Assembly (NCBI GenBank): GCA_942491555.1
Contig: CALOBN010000005.1
Span: forward strand, 930,001-994,000
Direction of reading: 5' to 3'
Origin: Marinihelvus sp942491555
GTDB taxonomy: Bacteria > Pseudomonadota > Gammaproteobacteria > Xanthomonadales > SZUA-36
DNA length: 64,000 bases
The translations under genes and the position numbers were made by a program. Positions 8,744 through 17,788 of this stretch are shown here, piece after piece. The notes below the pieces were generated by a model. The model was given only the letters and a program-made list of their open reading frames with translations, ran no database searches and was not told the origin of the DNA. How positions within the stretch are numbered: position 1 is the first letter of the stretch; every line of letters starts with the position of its first letter.

Positions 8744-11188
8744 ATGTCAGAACCAGCCGTTCAAAAGCAATCCAGGGTTTCTTTCCCGAGTAAAAACGTG
8801 ACCTTTGCCCTTTCTGCTGTGTTCGCTGCCCCAACGGGTATCGCGGTCGCTCAGGAAGAGAAGATGACCGACGATATCATGCTGCTGGAAGAGGTCATGG
8901 TAACGGCCCGCAAGCGCTCCGAAAGCGCCATGAACATTCCGTCGAGTATCCAGGCGATTTCTGAACAGACCCTTATCACCGCCGGTCTGAACGACATTAA
9001 TGACTACTCGCGGTTTATTCCCAGCCTGTCTTATGTGTCGATCAATCCCGGTTCCGCCAGTATATATTTCCGGGGTGTGGCCGATGCGGCCAACTCGTTT
9101 ATTGCGGAGCCCGCCGCAGCGCTGTACCTCGATGAACAAAGCCTTACCCTGAACGCAACGCCCAATCCGCGCATGGTGGATATTGAGCGTCTCGAGGCAT
9201 TGAGCGGACCGCAGGGAACGCTCTACGGGGCAAGCGCCCAGTCCGGCCTGCTGCGCATCATCACGAATAAACCCGACCCGACGGATTTTTCCGCCTTTGT
9301 CGATCTCATGACGCGCACCGGCTCGGACAGTGACGCCAGCTGGGACGCCAGCGCCATGGTGAACGTCCCGCTGGGTGATGATTTTGCCATTCGAATCGTG
9401 GGCTTCACCGCCGAAGACGGTGGTTTTATCGATAACGTCAACGGGGACTCGGTGCCCTATGGCATTTTCAATAACGCCGGGCAGGAACGCGAAAACTTTA
9501 ACTATGTTGAGTACAACGGCGGGCGTATTTCTGCCCGCTGGTTTATGAACGATGACTGGACCGTCACCGGCGGTCTGGTGTACCAGTCCACCTACTCCAA
9601 TGGTCGTCCGGAACGCGACCCGACCCTGGATCAGGATCTGGCTGTTTCCCGTTTCTATATCGACAATGAGTGGGATGACCAGGACTGGACCCAGTACAAC
9701 CTGACTTTCGAGGGTGACCTGGGTTTTGCTGATTTCGTTTCAGCGACCTCTTACTTCACGCGTGACTGGACGTACCGTCAGGACTCCCAGACCTATGCCG
9801 CCTATTTCGGCACATTCTGTTACGACGGCTACTACGTGGCCTACTCCAATTACAGTCCTTACTGCTTCCAGCCCAATGGCGTCGGCAACTACTACAACGA
9901 CCCGATCGGCTTTGTGCAAAATGTGCAGAAAGATACCCGTTTCAACCAGGAATTCCGGCTTTCCGGTGTTGGTGAACGCTTCGACTGGGTGGCCGGGGTG
10001 TTCTACGAGCATGCCGAGCAGGACTGGGTATTCGATACCTTCACCGATGGCTATAACGACTCCAAGTCCTACGCCAACTGGCTGGCGGGCCGGGTCGGTC
10101 CCATTCCGACACGTGATCCGGAAGGCGCCTGGTGGCGGTCGGCTGATTCCACGGACTGGACGCAATATGCGATCTTCGGTGAGCTCACCTGGCATATTGC
10201 AGACAAATGGGACGCCACTTTTGGCGCCCGCTGGTTTGACCGGGAAACCGACCGAACCTACTTTGTTGAAAATCCTCGCTTTAACCTGACTCCGGACGGC
10301 ATTCTCGAATTGCCGGCGTCAGAGAGTGACTGGGTGCCTAAAGTGAGCCTTTCGTATCAGGCCACGGACAACATGATGTTCTATGCCTTGTACTCGGAAG
10401 GTTTCCGTCCCGGTGGCGTCAACCGGGCGCGAACCCAGGACACGGTATTCCCCCAGGAATACGAGGCCGATTACCTGGACAACTACGAGATCGGTACCAA
10501 AATGACACTTGCCGATGGTCGCATTCGCCTTACCGCAACCTACTTCGACATGCATTGGAAGGATTACCAACTCGAGGTTATCGATCCCAGTAACCGGCCT
10601 TGCGGTGCGCCAAATGCGCCGCCACCACCCACCTGCGGACAGCCCTTCCAGGTCGTTGTGGGCAACGTTGGCGATGCAACCTCCTCGGGTATCGAAGTGC
10701 AGTTCGATGCGGTAGTGACCAACAACTTCACCACTGGATTTAACTTCACCTGGCTGGACGCCACGCTTGATGACGGGTTCGATTTTGGCGAACCGGTACC
10801 GGCTGGATCACGTTTGCCGCTGGTGCCCGAGCTGGAAGCCTCGGCATACGCACAGTACGACTGGGACCTGGACATGTTCAACGGCCTGGTGAGTGGTTTT
10901 TATGCCCGGTTGCAGTGGAGCTACACCGGCGATCGCTTCAACCAGGTTGAACCATTCCCTGAAGACAGCCCGACACCTCAGTTCCTGATGCCCAGCTACA
11001 ACATCGGGGACCTGAAAACCGGGTTTACCGGTGACGGATGGAGCCTGATGCTGTTCGTTAACAACATTACCGATGAGCGTGCGATTCTGTTTGATAATCC
11101 CTTTGAGCTCGATTATTTCTTCGGGAAAGGGCGCCAGACGATTAACCGTCCGCGGGAATTCGGTATCCGCTACAGAAGGGACTGGTAA
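8744..11188 (+). CDS. TonB-dependent outer membrane receptor
   Basis: The 814-residue protein begins with an unusually hydrophilic leader followed by a hydrophobic stretch ending in AVAQEE near residue 38, then a TonB-box-like EEVMVTARKR. A plug domain follows (YFRGV, ERLEALSGPQGTLYGA, IRIITNKP-like) and then a long beta barrel ending in a terminal aromatic residue (YRRDW). It imports a scarce ligand across the outer membrane using TonB energy. The plug and barrel resemble the broad pesticin/ferric-siderophore-type group common in marine bacteria with many such receptors, so the ligand cannot be given. A TTGACA hexamer near 8668 in the 160-base upstream gap could be part of its promoter. Confidence 0.92.
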   Translation: MSEPAVQKQSRVSFPSKNVTFALSAVFAAPTGIAVAQEEKMTDDIMLLEEVMVTARKRSESAMNIPSSIQAISEQTLITAGLNDINDYSRFIPSLSYVSINPGSASIYFRGVADAANSFIAEPAAALYLDEQSLTLNATPNPRMVDIERLEALSGPQGTLYGASAQSGLLRIITNKPDPTDFSAFVDLMTRTGSDSDASWDASAMVNVPLGDDFAIRIVGFTAEDGGFIDNVNGDSVPYGIFNNAGQERENFNYVEYNGGRISARWFMNDDWTVTGGLVYQSTYSNGRPERDPTLDQDLAVSRFYIDNEWDDQDWTQYNLTFEGDLGFADFVSATSYFTRDWTYRQDSQTYAAYFGTFCYDGYYVAYSNYSPYCFQPNGVGNYYNDPIGFVQNVQKDTRFNQEFRLSGVGERFDWVAGVFYEHAEQDWVFDTFTDGYNDSKSYANWLAGRVGPIPTRDPEGAWWRSADSTDWTQYAIFGELTWHIADKWDATFGARWFDRETDRTYFVENPRFNLTPDGILELPASESDWVPKVSLSYQATDNMMFYALYSEGFRPGGVNRARTQDTVFPQEYEADYLDNYEIGTKMTLADGRIRLTATYFDMHWKDYQLEVIDPSNRPCGAPNAPPPPTCGQPFQVVVGNVGDATSSGIEVQFDAVVTNNFTTGFNFTWLDATLDDGFDFGEPVPAGSRLPLVPELEASAYAQYDWDLDMFNGLVSGFYARLQWSYTGDRFNQVEPFPEDSPTPQFLMPSYNIGDLKTGFTGDGWSLMLFVNNITDERAILFDNPFELDYFFGKGRQTINRPREFGIRYRRDW

Positions 11189-11227
11189 AGCGACTGTTGG
11201 ATCTGGTCGGGATCCAAATCGGAACGG

Positions 11228-11254
11228 AAGGGGCTGCGGCCCCTTTCTTCTTTT
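11228..11254 (+). terminator. Rho-independent terminator after the TonB receptor
   Basis: A perfect 7-bp stem AAGGGGC / GCCCCTT with a TGCG loop is followed directly by a pyrimidine tract containing TTT and TTTT. It lies 40 bases after the TonB receptor stop and just before the stop of the oncoming membrane-protein gene, where a terminator is expected. Confidence 0.8.
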
Positions 11255-11259
11255 CAGGC

Positions 11260-11610
11260 TTAAGAAAACACGCTGCGCAGCCAACGTACCCAGACAAACC
11301 AGGCAATCAGTGCTCCGCCGGCCCAAACATGAGTTTGGCCGGCAGCGTTTCCGTAGCGATACGATATGGCCATGGTCACCGCCAGTCCCAGGCCGCTGAG
11401 AACCGTCCACAGCAGAGGAGGGCGTGTCCGGGTGTCCCTATGAGTCGCAAGCCCGGCCAGCGGCGCACCGGCCGCGAGCATCAGGCCCAACCAGGACAAT
11501 GTTTGTGGTACTGCCCGGTACAGTTGTACTGCGGCATAGAGGGTAAGCAGCGCAAATCCAGCGGCCAGACACGAGCGCACAGCGCCGAGTTTGCCATTGG
11601 CCCGGCTCAT
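11260..11610 (-). CDS. Small integral membrane protein of unknown function
   Basis: The 116-residue product has three or four hydrophobic helices (about residues 12-34, 36-52, 67-85 and 93-110) separated by short basic loops, so it is probably an inner-membrane protein. I recognise no family. Its ATG overlaps the stop of the LonB-type protease in an ATGA, so it is likely translated as the second gene of that operon. It may be a membrane partner of the protease or simply hitch-hike; nothing in the sequence decides. Confidence 0.6.
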   Translation of the reverse strand: MSRANGKLGAVRSCLAAGFALLTLYAAVQLYRAVPQTLSWLGLMLAAGAPLAGLATHRDTRTRPPLLWTVLSGLGLAVTMAISYRYGNAAGQTHVWAGGALIAWFVWVRWLRSVFS

Positions 11611-13997
11611 GCCTCCTCGTCTTTTCTGCCCATGGACTTTTTAAAGAAGTCATAGGCCTGAACCTGGGCCAGATCGAACAGGCTGCCAGTCGCGTAATCC
11701 CCGGCGCTTAGAGGGTCCCCAACGGGTTTTCCGGTGAGCACTTCCAGTGCCTCGCTGATGGTCTTAACGGCGTATATGTGAAATCGCCCGTCACCGCAGG
11801 CATCCACGACATCCTGTCTCAGCATCAGATCACCGGCATTGCTTGCCGGGATAATCACGCCCTGTTCGCCGCTCAAGCCAAGTCCGCGGCAGGCATCAAA
11901 ATAGCCATCTACTTTTTCGTTCACGCCTCCGATCGCCTGCAGGTGACCGTGCTGGTCAATCGATCCGGTCATGGCAATGCCCTGGCGGAGGGGCACCTGG
12001 CTCAGGGCGCTGATCAGGCAACAGAATTCCGCCCCCGAGGCTGAATCACCGTCAATACCCCCGTAGCTTTGCTCAAAAGCGATAGAGGCACTGAATGCGA
12101 GCGCGTGCTCACTGCGCAATACAAAACGCAAAAGTCCGCCAAGAATATGAAAACCCTTGGTATGGATATTGCCGGACAGGGATGAAGCGCCCTCAATGTT
12201 GAGAACGCCGGCGCGCCCAGGACCGACCGTGGCCGTGATACGCGCGGGAAAACCGTACGCCAGCGGCCCGGCATGAATCACTGCCAGGCCATTGAGTTGT
12301 CCGATCACCCGGCCCTCAACAGCGACGTTTATCGTGCCATCGCTGATGAGCTCCTGATAGCGCTGGGATGGAAGGCTGGCCCGATAGCGTGTGCGCCTGA
12401 CCGTCTCCTCGACTTGTTCACGTTCTACCAGCGACCGGCCTGCCTGGGTGGTCAGAAATGCGGCCTCCCTTGCAATGTCTGCCACGCGTCCGAAGCGCGC
12501 GGTGATTTTGCCCTGGCGAGCCGCGATGCGCGCGCCATGCTCGGCCATCGCGGCGATGCCATCGGCGCTAAACGGCGGCAATCCTTCGGTTTCACACAGC
12601 TTGGCGATAACGCCTGCGTATTTGCCGACGCCAGCAGTACTGCGTTCTACCTCAGAGTCAAAGTCGGCGAGTACCTTGAACAGGTCGGAAAAATCCTGAT
12701 CGATATTGTCCAATTCGTAGAACAGCCCGCTGCTACCGAGCAGGATCACACGCACCTTGATGTCGATAGGCTCGGGTTGCAGGGACTGGCTTGTCAACGG
12801 CCAGCCCAACTCTGCCGGGACGATCTCGACGCTGCCGGTGCGCAAGGCGCGCATCAGCATGCGCCATGCACCCGGTTCAGTCAGCACATCGTGTGCATCC
12901 AGGACCAGAAAGCCGCCATCGGCACGAACCAGGGCCCCGGCACGAATACCTTTGTAGTTTGAAACGACTTGTCTTCCGCTGACGAAATCCGCCTCGACAC
13001 TTCCAAGCAGATTGGCGACCGTTGGCGCATTCTCCGTGATGATGTCGGTGGCATCGGTATCCGCGTGGGTATGGACCACATTCACGCCATAAATCTCGGC
13101 TGCGTCGGGCAGATTCTCAGCGCTGCGTCCCGGCAGGCGGTTTTCGATAATGTCTTCCGTTACTTCCTTGAGGAAGCAGTTCACCGCATCAGTGTGGAAG
13201 CGATCCCGCAGGGGCGCGAATAACTGGTTTAGCACTGCCCGAATTTCGCCTTCGATGTAGTTTTCAGCCTTTTGGCTGCCCTCTTGCAGGGCCTTCGCCG
13301 CATCCAGGCCCGTCTCCGCGATTCGTGGCTGAAAGCTGCGGATGGCCTCCTCAATGGCTGTCGCTTCGTCTTTGCTGATGGCTCCTTCCAATACCTGCTT
13401 CCGGTAATCCTCCGGTGGCAGCGGTTTACCATCACGCAAGGGGAAAACGGCCGTCTGAGCAATTGGCCCATTCTGCAGTTGGACCAGGGTCAGGCCCTCC
13501 CTGTGCAGATCTTTCTCCAGTGGCTCTGTGATCGATTTAACTGCCGCGTGGATCTGTTCCTGGATCGCGCTCAGCTTGGCCTTTGCTGAGGGTCCTTCGA
13601 GCACGTCATCAAGGCGGCTCTCGACAAATTCAGCAGCCTCGCGCATCCGCCGCCTTAGCTGCGGTCCCTGTCCGGCCTCAAGCGTCAGAAGACGCGGCCG
13701 GTCCGGTCGTGAGAAGTTATGCACATAGCACCGGTCCAGCTGTCGGCTGGGTTTCGGATCGAGCTGCTCGAGAACTGATTGCACGAGGGTCATCCGTCCG
13801 GTCCCTGTGAGACCTCGAACATAGATGTTTTGACCCGGCGCGTCACACTCCACACCGAAGCGCATCGCTTCGAGCGCAACGGGCTGGCCAACAACCCCTG
13901 TTGCAGGGTCAACCTCATCGGTGGTGTTGAACGTTAGCTCGCTTGCATCAAAGCGCCAGCGGAGCTGTGTCGATTCAAGTTTTGTGGCGTGGTCCAT
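11607..13997 (-). CDS. LonB-type ATP-dependent protease (S16 family, YcbZ/LonH-like)
   Basis: The 796-residue protein has an N-terminal AAA region with a P-loop-like GLTGTGRMTLV near residue 65, a helical insertion, a Walker B-like GGFLVLDA and a C-terminal S16 Lon protease domain. The catalytic serine lies in GDSASGAEF (about residue 652) and the lysine in GGVNEKVDGYF (about residue 693), so the Ser-Lys dyad is intact. Such proteins form ring proteases that degrade selected proteins. The P-loop lysine is replaced by arginine. I cannot tell whether this is normal for the subfamily. It is followed by the small membrane protein through a 4-base overlap. Confidence 0.85.
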   Translation of the reverse strand: MDHATKLESTQLRWRFDASELTFNTTDEVDPATGVVGQPVALEAMRFGVECDAPGQNIYVRGLTGTGRMTLVQSVLEQLDPKPSRQLDRCYVHNFSRPDRPRLLTLEAGQGPQLRRRMREAAEFVESRLDDVLEGPSAKAKLSAIQEQIHAAVKSITEPLEKDLHREGLTLVQLQNGPIAQTAVFPLRDGKPLPPEDYRKQVLEGAISKDEATAIEEAIRSFQPRIAETGLDAAKALQEGSQKAENYIEGEIRAVLNQLFAPLRDRFHTDAVNCFLKEVTEDIIENRLPGRSAENLPDAAEIYGVNVVHTHADTDATDIITENAPTVANLLGSVEADFVSGRQVVSNYKGIRAGALVRADGGFLVLDAHDVLTEPGAWRMLMRALRTGSVEIVPAELGWPLTSQSLQPEPIDIKVRVILLGSSGLFYELDNIDQDFSDLFKVLADFDSEVERSTAGVGKYAGVIAKLCETEGLPPFSADGIAAMAEHGARIAARQGKITARFGRVADIAREAAFLTTQAGRSLVEREQVEETVRRTRYRASLPSQRYQELISDGTINVAVEGRVIGQLNGLAVIHAGPLAYGFPARITATVGPGRAGVLNIEGASSLSGNIHTKGFHILGGLLRFVLRSEHALAFSASIAFEQSYGGIDGDSASGAEFCCLISALSQVPLRQGIAMTGSIDQHGHLQAIGGVNEKVDGYFDACRGLGLSGEQGVIIPASNAGDLMLRQDVVDACGDGRFHIYAVKTISEALEVLTGKPVGDPLSAGDYATGSLFDLAQVQAYDFFKKSMGRKDEEA

Positions 13998-14049
13998 GGG
14001 GTGTTCCTCAAAGCTGGCGTATTAGCACTGGCATCGCGGACTAAGGGGA

Positions 14050-14982
14050 TCAGCGCTCGAGGTTATGCTTCGTAGCAAATTCTGAAAAAGCCTGCGTCGA
14101 CAGGCTGGGTGACTCGAGCATAGGTAAATGCCCGACATCTTCGTGGGTCACGAGGTCGGAGCCTTCGATCAGCTCATGCAGGACGATGGCGCCGTCGGGA
14201 TGCGTGGCTTTATCCGCCAGCCCCCATTCTATAAGCACCGGCATTGTGAGCTTGAGGGCCAGTTCATCCAGGGGTGTAGATTGAAGCAGGAATTCTTCTG
14301 ACATGCGCGGTAATTCAGTTTTAAGGCGTGCCGTTTTGAGATACCCGGCGCGCGCCAGCGCATAGGGGACATGAGGAGGCTTAAAGAACATCATATCGGC
14401 AAGATTTTTGTAGTCTTTCATGCTTTCAACCAGGAACGGATTGTTTTTGCCTTCGATATATTCGGTCATGATTGTGCTGTAGGGCGCTGACTTGACGCCG
14501 AATGCGTCCTGAAGCCAGAGTGCCTTGACCCGCTCAGGGTGGCGTGACGCGAATTCCGCGGCGATCCAGGCACCCATGGAATTACCGGCCAGGATGCATT
14601 CCTTGACGTTGAGCTCGTTCAGCCACTGTTCCAGACGTCGGGATTGTTCTTCAATCTGAAAGTTCAGGCCGGCAGGCGGCTGGCTGTGGCCAAAGCCTGG
14701 CAGGTCAGGAATCAGCAAATGAAAACGCCGGTGCAGCGGACCGGCCACACCCAGCCAGTGATCGGCCTCGGCGGCAAGGCCATGCAGTATGACCAGCGTG
14801 GGTCCTGTGCCGCCCTCAAGGTAATGCCAGCGAACACCGTCGATGGTTTTTGTCTTCGAGCGCATACCGCTGATACGGTGGGCAAGAAAGCTGAGTACGG
14901 TCATCCATTGCTTGGGCAGCACATACCAACTGGCCACCATGGCAAACAGACCGAAAGCGACATATAACGTGGATTGACTCAT
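14050..14982 (-). CDS. Alpha/beta hydrolase, membrane-anchored
   Basis: The 310-residue protein has a hydrophobic N-terminal helix (residues 6-22) that probably anchors it to the inner membrane, then an alpha/beta hydrolase fold. The oxyanion loop is HGLAAE at 67, the nucleophile elbow GNSMGAW with Ser135, a likely acid in the LADKATHPDG region near 259, and the histidine in HEDVGHLPML near 288. Typical members are esterases, lipases or C-C hydrolases. It lies 52 bases upstream of the Lon gene on the same strand and shares a 31-base divergent gap with the cyclophilin gene. The substrate is unknown. Confidence 0.8.
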   Translation of the reverse strand: MSQSTLYVAFGLFAMVASWYVLPKQWMTVLSFLAHRISGMRSKTKTIDGVRWHYLEGGTGPTLVILHGLAAEADHWLGVAGPLHRRFHLLIPDLPGFGHSQPPAGLNFQIEEQSRRLEQWLNELNVKECILAGNSMGAWIAAEFASRHPERVKALWLQDAFGVKSAPYSTIMTEYIEGKNNPFLVESMKDYKNLADMMFFKPPHVPYALARAGYLKTARLKTELPRMSEEFLLQSTPLDELALKLTMPVLIEWGLADKATHPDGAIVLHELIEGSDLVTHEDVGHLPMLESPSLSTQAFSEFATKHNLER

Positions 14983-15013
14983 GGGTTTATCATAGTCGTT
15001 TGAAGCAGACGCG

Positions 15014-15619
15014 GTGAAGAGAATGACTCGAATTATTTGCCTGTTAATTGTGCTCGGATTTTCGGCTGCTACGCAGGCTCAATTCCAGGCTGTTATCGAT
15101 GATGTGTTGCCGGAAAATGCTTTTCCCATGGTGGTGTTTGAGACAGATCAGGGCGTAGTCGAGGTAGAGCTCAATCGCATGCGGGCCCCGGTCACGGTGA
15201 ATAATTTCCTGTCTTACGTCGTTGAGGGTGCTTACGACAATACGATTTTCCACCGGGTCATCAAGGATTTTGTTGTTCAGGGTGGCGGCTTCAAAGAAGG
15301 TTGGGAAGAAGTGCCTGCGCGGCTCCCGGTCATGAACGAATCCGGTAACGGGCTATCCAACAACGCCTGGACCATTGCCATGGCTCGATTCTCCGATCCT
15401 CATTCGGCCACCAACCAGTTTTTCTTTAACGTCGCGGACAACAGTGACACCCTGAATCCGAGTGAGCGTCAATGGGGTTACACGGTTTTTGGTACCGTTA
15501 TTTCAGGCCAGGAAGTGTTGGAAAAGATAGCTGCAGTAGCCACCGGGTTTAATGCTGAACTGGACTATCAGGATGTCCCGATCACACCCGTGCGGCTGGT
15601 AAAGGTTTCGGTTCAGTAG
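15014..15619 (+). CDS. Periplasmic peptidyl-prolyl cis-trans isomerase, cyclophilin type
   Basis: A 201-residue protein with a cleavable Sec signal (hydrophobic ICLLIVLGFSAATQAQ) and a cyclophilin domain. The catalytic arginine region is FHRVIKDFVVQGGG, followed by the ATNQFFFNVADN strand of the active site. It catalyses proline isomerisation during folding of exported proteins, like PpiA. Either GTG at 15014 or ATG at 15023 could start translation; the GTG form adds a Lys-Arg that suits a signal peptide, while a GAAGAG lies close to the ATG. It is followed by the EamA exporter gene 42 bases later. Confidence 0.87.
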   Translation: MKRMTRIICLLIVLGFSAATQAQFQAVIDDVLPENAFPMVVFETDQGVVEVELNRMRAPVTVNNFLSYVVEGAYDNTIFHRVIKDFVVQGGGFKEGWEEVPARLPVMNESGNGLSNNAWTIAMARFSDPHSATNQFFFNVADNSDTLNPSERQWGYTVFGTVISGQEVLEKIAAVATGFNAELDYQDVPITPVRLVKVSVQ

Positions 15620-15661
15620 CGCAGTTGATAACGGCGCGAGTCTACTAAGGTAAACGCATCG

Positions 15662-16552
15662 ATGGGGTGGGGCGAGTTTTTCGCGCTGGCCTCGCCCATG
15701 GCCTGGGCGTTGGCCGTGGTCATGTTTCGCCGGTCCGGCGAGAGCATGCTGCCATTTTCGCTCAACTTGCTGAAAAACAGCGTCGCCCTGGCGTTGCTGG
15801 TAATCACACTGATTGTTGTCACGCTCGCCACCAGCGCGCCCTGGCCGCAATTTAGTGCGCTTGATCTTGCCATCATGATCGTGTCCGGCGTTTTGGGAAT
15901 GGCCGTGGCGGACACGCTGTACCTGCGCACCCTGAATCTCGTCGGTGCCGGGCGGACGGGCGCTATCGGCGCTCTGTTGAGTCCTTTTGTCATTCTCTTT
16001 TCTGCACTTTATCTCGGTGAGCGGCTTGGCCCGGCACAGTGGGCTGGCTTCGTGCTGGTGATGCTTGGCATCCTGGTGGTGACACTCAAACGCTACCGGA
16101 CCGAGGTATCCGCCCAAGAGTTACGTCGTGGTCTGATGATTGGTGTGGCTGCCATGGTGTTGATGGCTTTCGCGGTGGTGATGGTCAAGCCCTTGCTGGA
16201 GCAGGGTCCCTTCCTGTGGGTGATTACCATCAGAATGGCAGCGGGTGTGGCCGCCATGCTGATGGTGCTGACCTGGCGGCGTCAATGGGGGGTCCTGTTG
16301 GATAACTACCGTCAGCCCCACCCCTGGGTCCTGACGCTGTCCGCCTGTGTCCTCGGCGGATATCTGGGCAGCGTGCTCTGGCTGGCCGGTTACAAATTGA
16401 TTCCCGCATCCGAGGCGGCTATTTACAACGAGTCTCAGTTGATATTCATGATCCTGTTCGCCTGGTGGTTTCTGAAAGAGCCGGTTGACCTGCGCCGGGC
16501 TTTTGGGGTGTGCCTGATTATTCTGGGTGTAATGATCATGTTGCTGGTATGA
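15662..16552 (+). CDS. EamA-family drug/metabolite exporter
   Basis: The 296-residue protein has ten predicted transmembrane helices arranged as two homologous five-helix halves, the hallmark of the EamA (DMT) superfamily. The first half ends near residue 138 after the GFVLVMLGILVV helix and the second ends with RRAFGVCLIILGVMIM. Members export small metabolites, amino acids or drugs at the inner membrane. The gene is followed by an unknown membrane protein 23 bases later on the same strand. Substrate cannot be inferred. Confidence 0.83.
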   Translation: MGWGEFFALASPMAWALAVVMFRRSGESMLPFSLNLLKNSVALALLVITLIVVTLATSAPWPQFSALDLAIMIVSGVLGMAVADTLYLRTLNLVGAGRTGAIGALLSPFVILFSALYLGERLGPAQWAGFVLVMLGILVVTLKRYRTEVSAQELRRGLMIGVAAMVLMAFAVVMVKPLLEQGPFLWVITIRMAAGVAAMLMVLTWRRQWGVLLDNYRQPHPWVLTLSACVLGGYLGSVLWLAGYKLIPASEAAIYNESQLIFMILFAWWFLKEPVDLRRAFGVCLIILGVMIMLLV

Positions 16553-16575
16553 GTCTGCTCCCCTAGGCTGGACCA

Positions 16576-17499
16576 ATGACCGACATAGTGAACCCGAATC
16601 GTTCCCCGGCCCGGCATTGGCGAAAAGCGGGTGTCAGTGTCCTTTTATTGCTTATCGCTGTGCTCTCCGTCAGCCCTTTGCTTGACCAGCGTGCGGCGGC
16701 CAATTTTGAGTCACTGTTTCAACGCGCCATTGTCACTTTCGCCCTGGCGCGCACGCTTAATGGCGTTATTTCGGCTGCCCAGGGTACCGAGGTGGCATTC
16801 CAGCCCGCGGGGGTTGGGGTAACGCTGACGCCAGGGCAGGTCCTGGATCCTGTTAATGACCTGGTGGAACGGTTTTCCTGGATCATGCTCGGCGCCACCA
16901 TATCCCTTGGTATCCAGAATGTACTGCTCGACATCAGCGCATGGTGGGTATTGCAGGGCATCGTTGTGGCGTTGGCATTGATTGTGCTCGTTTTGAGCTG
17001 GTGGAAGCCGGTGCAGGGCAAGGACAAAAAGCAGAACATGCGCCGGGCCATTGCCTGGCGGATATTGTTGATTGCGCTGTTTCTGAGATTTGCCGTGCCC
17101 CTGTCCCTGATGGCCAATGATGCGATCTATGACCTGTTTCTGGAGACGAGGTACGAGCAAAGTACCGAAATCATCCAGGCAGCCGGTAGTGAACTGGAAA
17201 TACTCGGGAATACGCAGGATGAACAATTGGAAGAGGCCGCGGAGGCCGGGGCACTAAGCGGTGTACTCAATGCGCTGGGAGCGGCCTGGGATGGGGCAAA
17301 AACAGGCGGATTCACCGCGCGTCTTGAGGAAATCCAGTCGCGTGCCGCGAGCATGATTGAGCATTTGATCCAGTTGAGTGTGGTGTTTGTCCTGCAAACT
17401 GCGATCCTTCCCGTGGTGTTTTTGTGGTTGTTTCTACAACTGGCCCGTTGGTTGATCAGGCCTGTGGCGCGGGAACAGAATAGTATGCAAGATAATTAA
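16576..17499 (+). CDS. Conserved integral membrane protein of unknown function
   Basis: The 307-residue product has about five hydrophobic helices: near residues 18-36, 98-118, 122-142, 155-178 and 262-290. A central loop of about 80 residues is rich in Glu and Ala and predicted helical (the QLEEAAEAGAL region). It has a basic N-terminus and no cleavable signal. I do not recognise the family. It follows the EamA gene closely and ends two bases before the palindromic element at 17501, so that element lies outside its coding sequence. Confidence 0.65.
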   Translation: MTDIVNPNRSPARHWRKAGVSVLLLLIAVLSVSPLLDQRAAANFESLFQRAIVTFALARTLNGVISAAQGTEVAFQPAGVGVTLTPGQVLDPVNDLVERFSWIMLGATISLGIQNVLLDISAWWVLQGIVVALALIVLVLSWWKPVQGKDKKQNMRRAIAWRILLIALFLRFAVPLSLMANDAIYDLFLETRYEQSTEIIQAAGSELEILGNTQDEQLEEAAEAGALSGVLNALGAAWDGAKTGGFTARLEEIQSRAASMIEHLIQLSVVFVLQTAILPVVFLWLFLQLARWLIRPVAREQNSMQDN

Positions 17500-17500
17500 A

Positions 17501-17520
17501 TATTGACATAAAAGTCAATA
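17501..17520. promoter_or_regulatory. Perfect palindrome TATTGAC-N6-GTCAATA, candidate operator
   Basis: Bases 17501-17507 and 17514-17520 form a perfect 7-bp inverted repeat with a 6-base spacer. The left arm contains a TTGACA (17503-17508) that is 17 bases from TATTAA (17526-17531), a plausible sigma-70 promoter that a bound dimer would block. From 17501 to 17543 the sequence matches the promoter of the first DUF6502 gene (from 28401) at 34 of 43 positions by my count. The same TTGAC-N6-GTCAA core occurs upstream of the second DUF6502 gene (30276-30291). I infer a shared regulator, possibly one of the DUF6502 proteins. Confidence 0.6.
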
Positions 17521-17537
17521 TAGACTATTAATGACAA

Positions 17538-17683
17538 TTAAGGGGAGCACCCGAGCCAGTGTAATTAATCATGTGGTTTTCCAGTGGCCTGAAGGGGAGA
17601 TTAGGTCGGCGGAAGGACAGTATCCTCAGCGATTAAAACACGGTGGCAGCGGTCGACCAGGGTCGGGGTCGACCTGCTGTTTT
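17538..17683 (+). ncRNA. Candidate small RNA or small-ORF transcript downstream of the palindrome
   Basis: The promoter-like pair at 17503-17531 would start transcription near 17538. About 110 bases later comes a hairpin with GGTCGACC at 17651-17658 and 17667-17674, extended by CAGC and GCTG with a one-base bulge, and followed by TTTT at 17680-17683, which could be a terminator. The enclosed RNA would be about 146 bases. It contains one short ORF at 17571-17636 (21 codons, beginning MWFSSGLKG) without a convincing ribosome site. This could be a small RNA, a leader peptide or only a remnant; no family is recognised. Confidence 0.3.
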
Positions 17684-17788
17684 GCGAGGAATGTATCCGA
17701 TTTTGACCCCGGGACCCTGAAACATCTTCTCTGCATCCGCCCGGTCATCCGTTAGACTGTCGGCTTCCGGCTGGGCAAGGCAGGCACC

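Noticed and set aside
17531..17755. 74-codon plus-strand frame after the 17501 palindrome
   Set aside because: Its ATG lies in the predicted -10/start region, there is no ribosome site, the sequence has low protein character, and it runs through the terminator-like hairpin.
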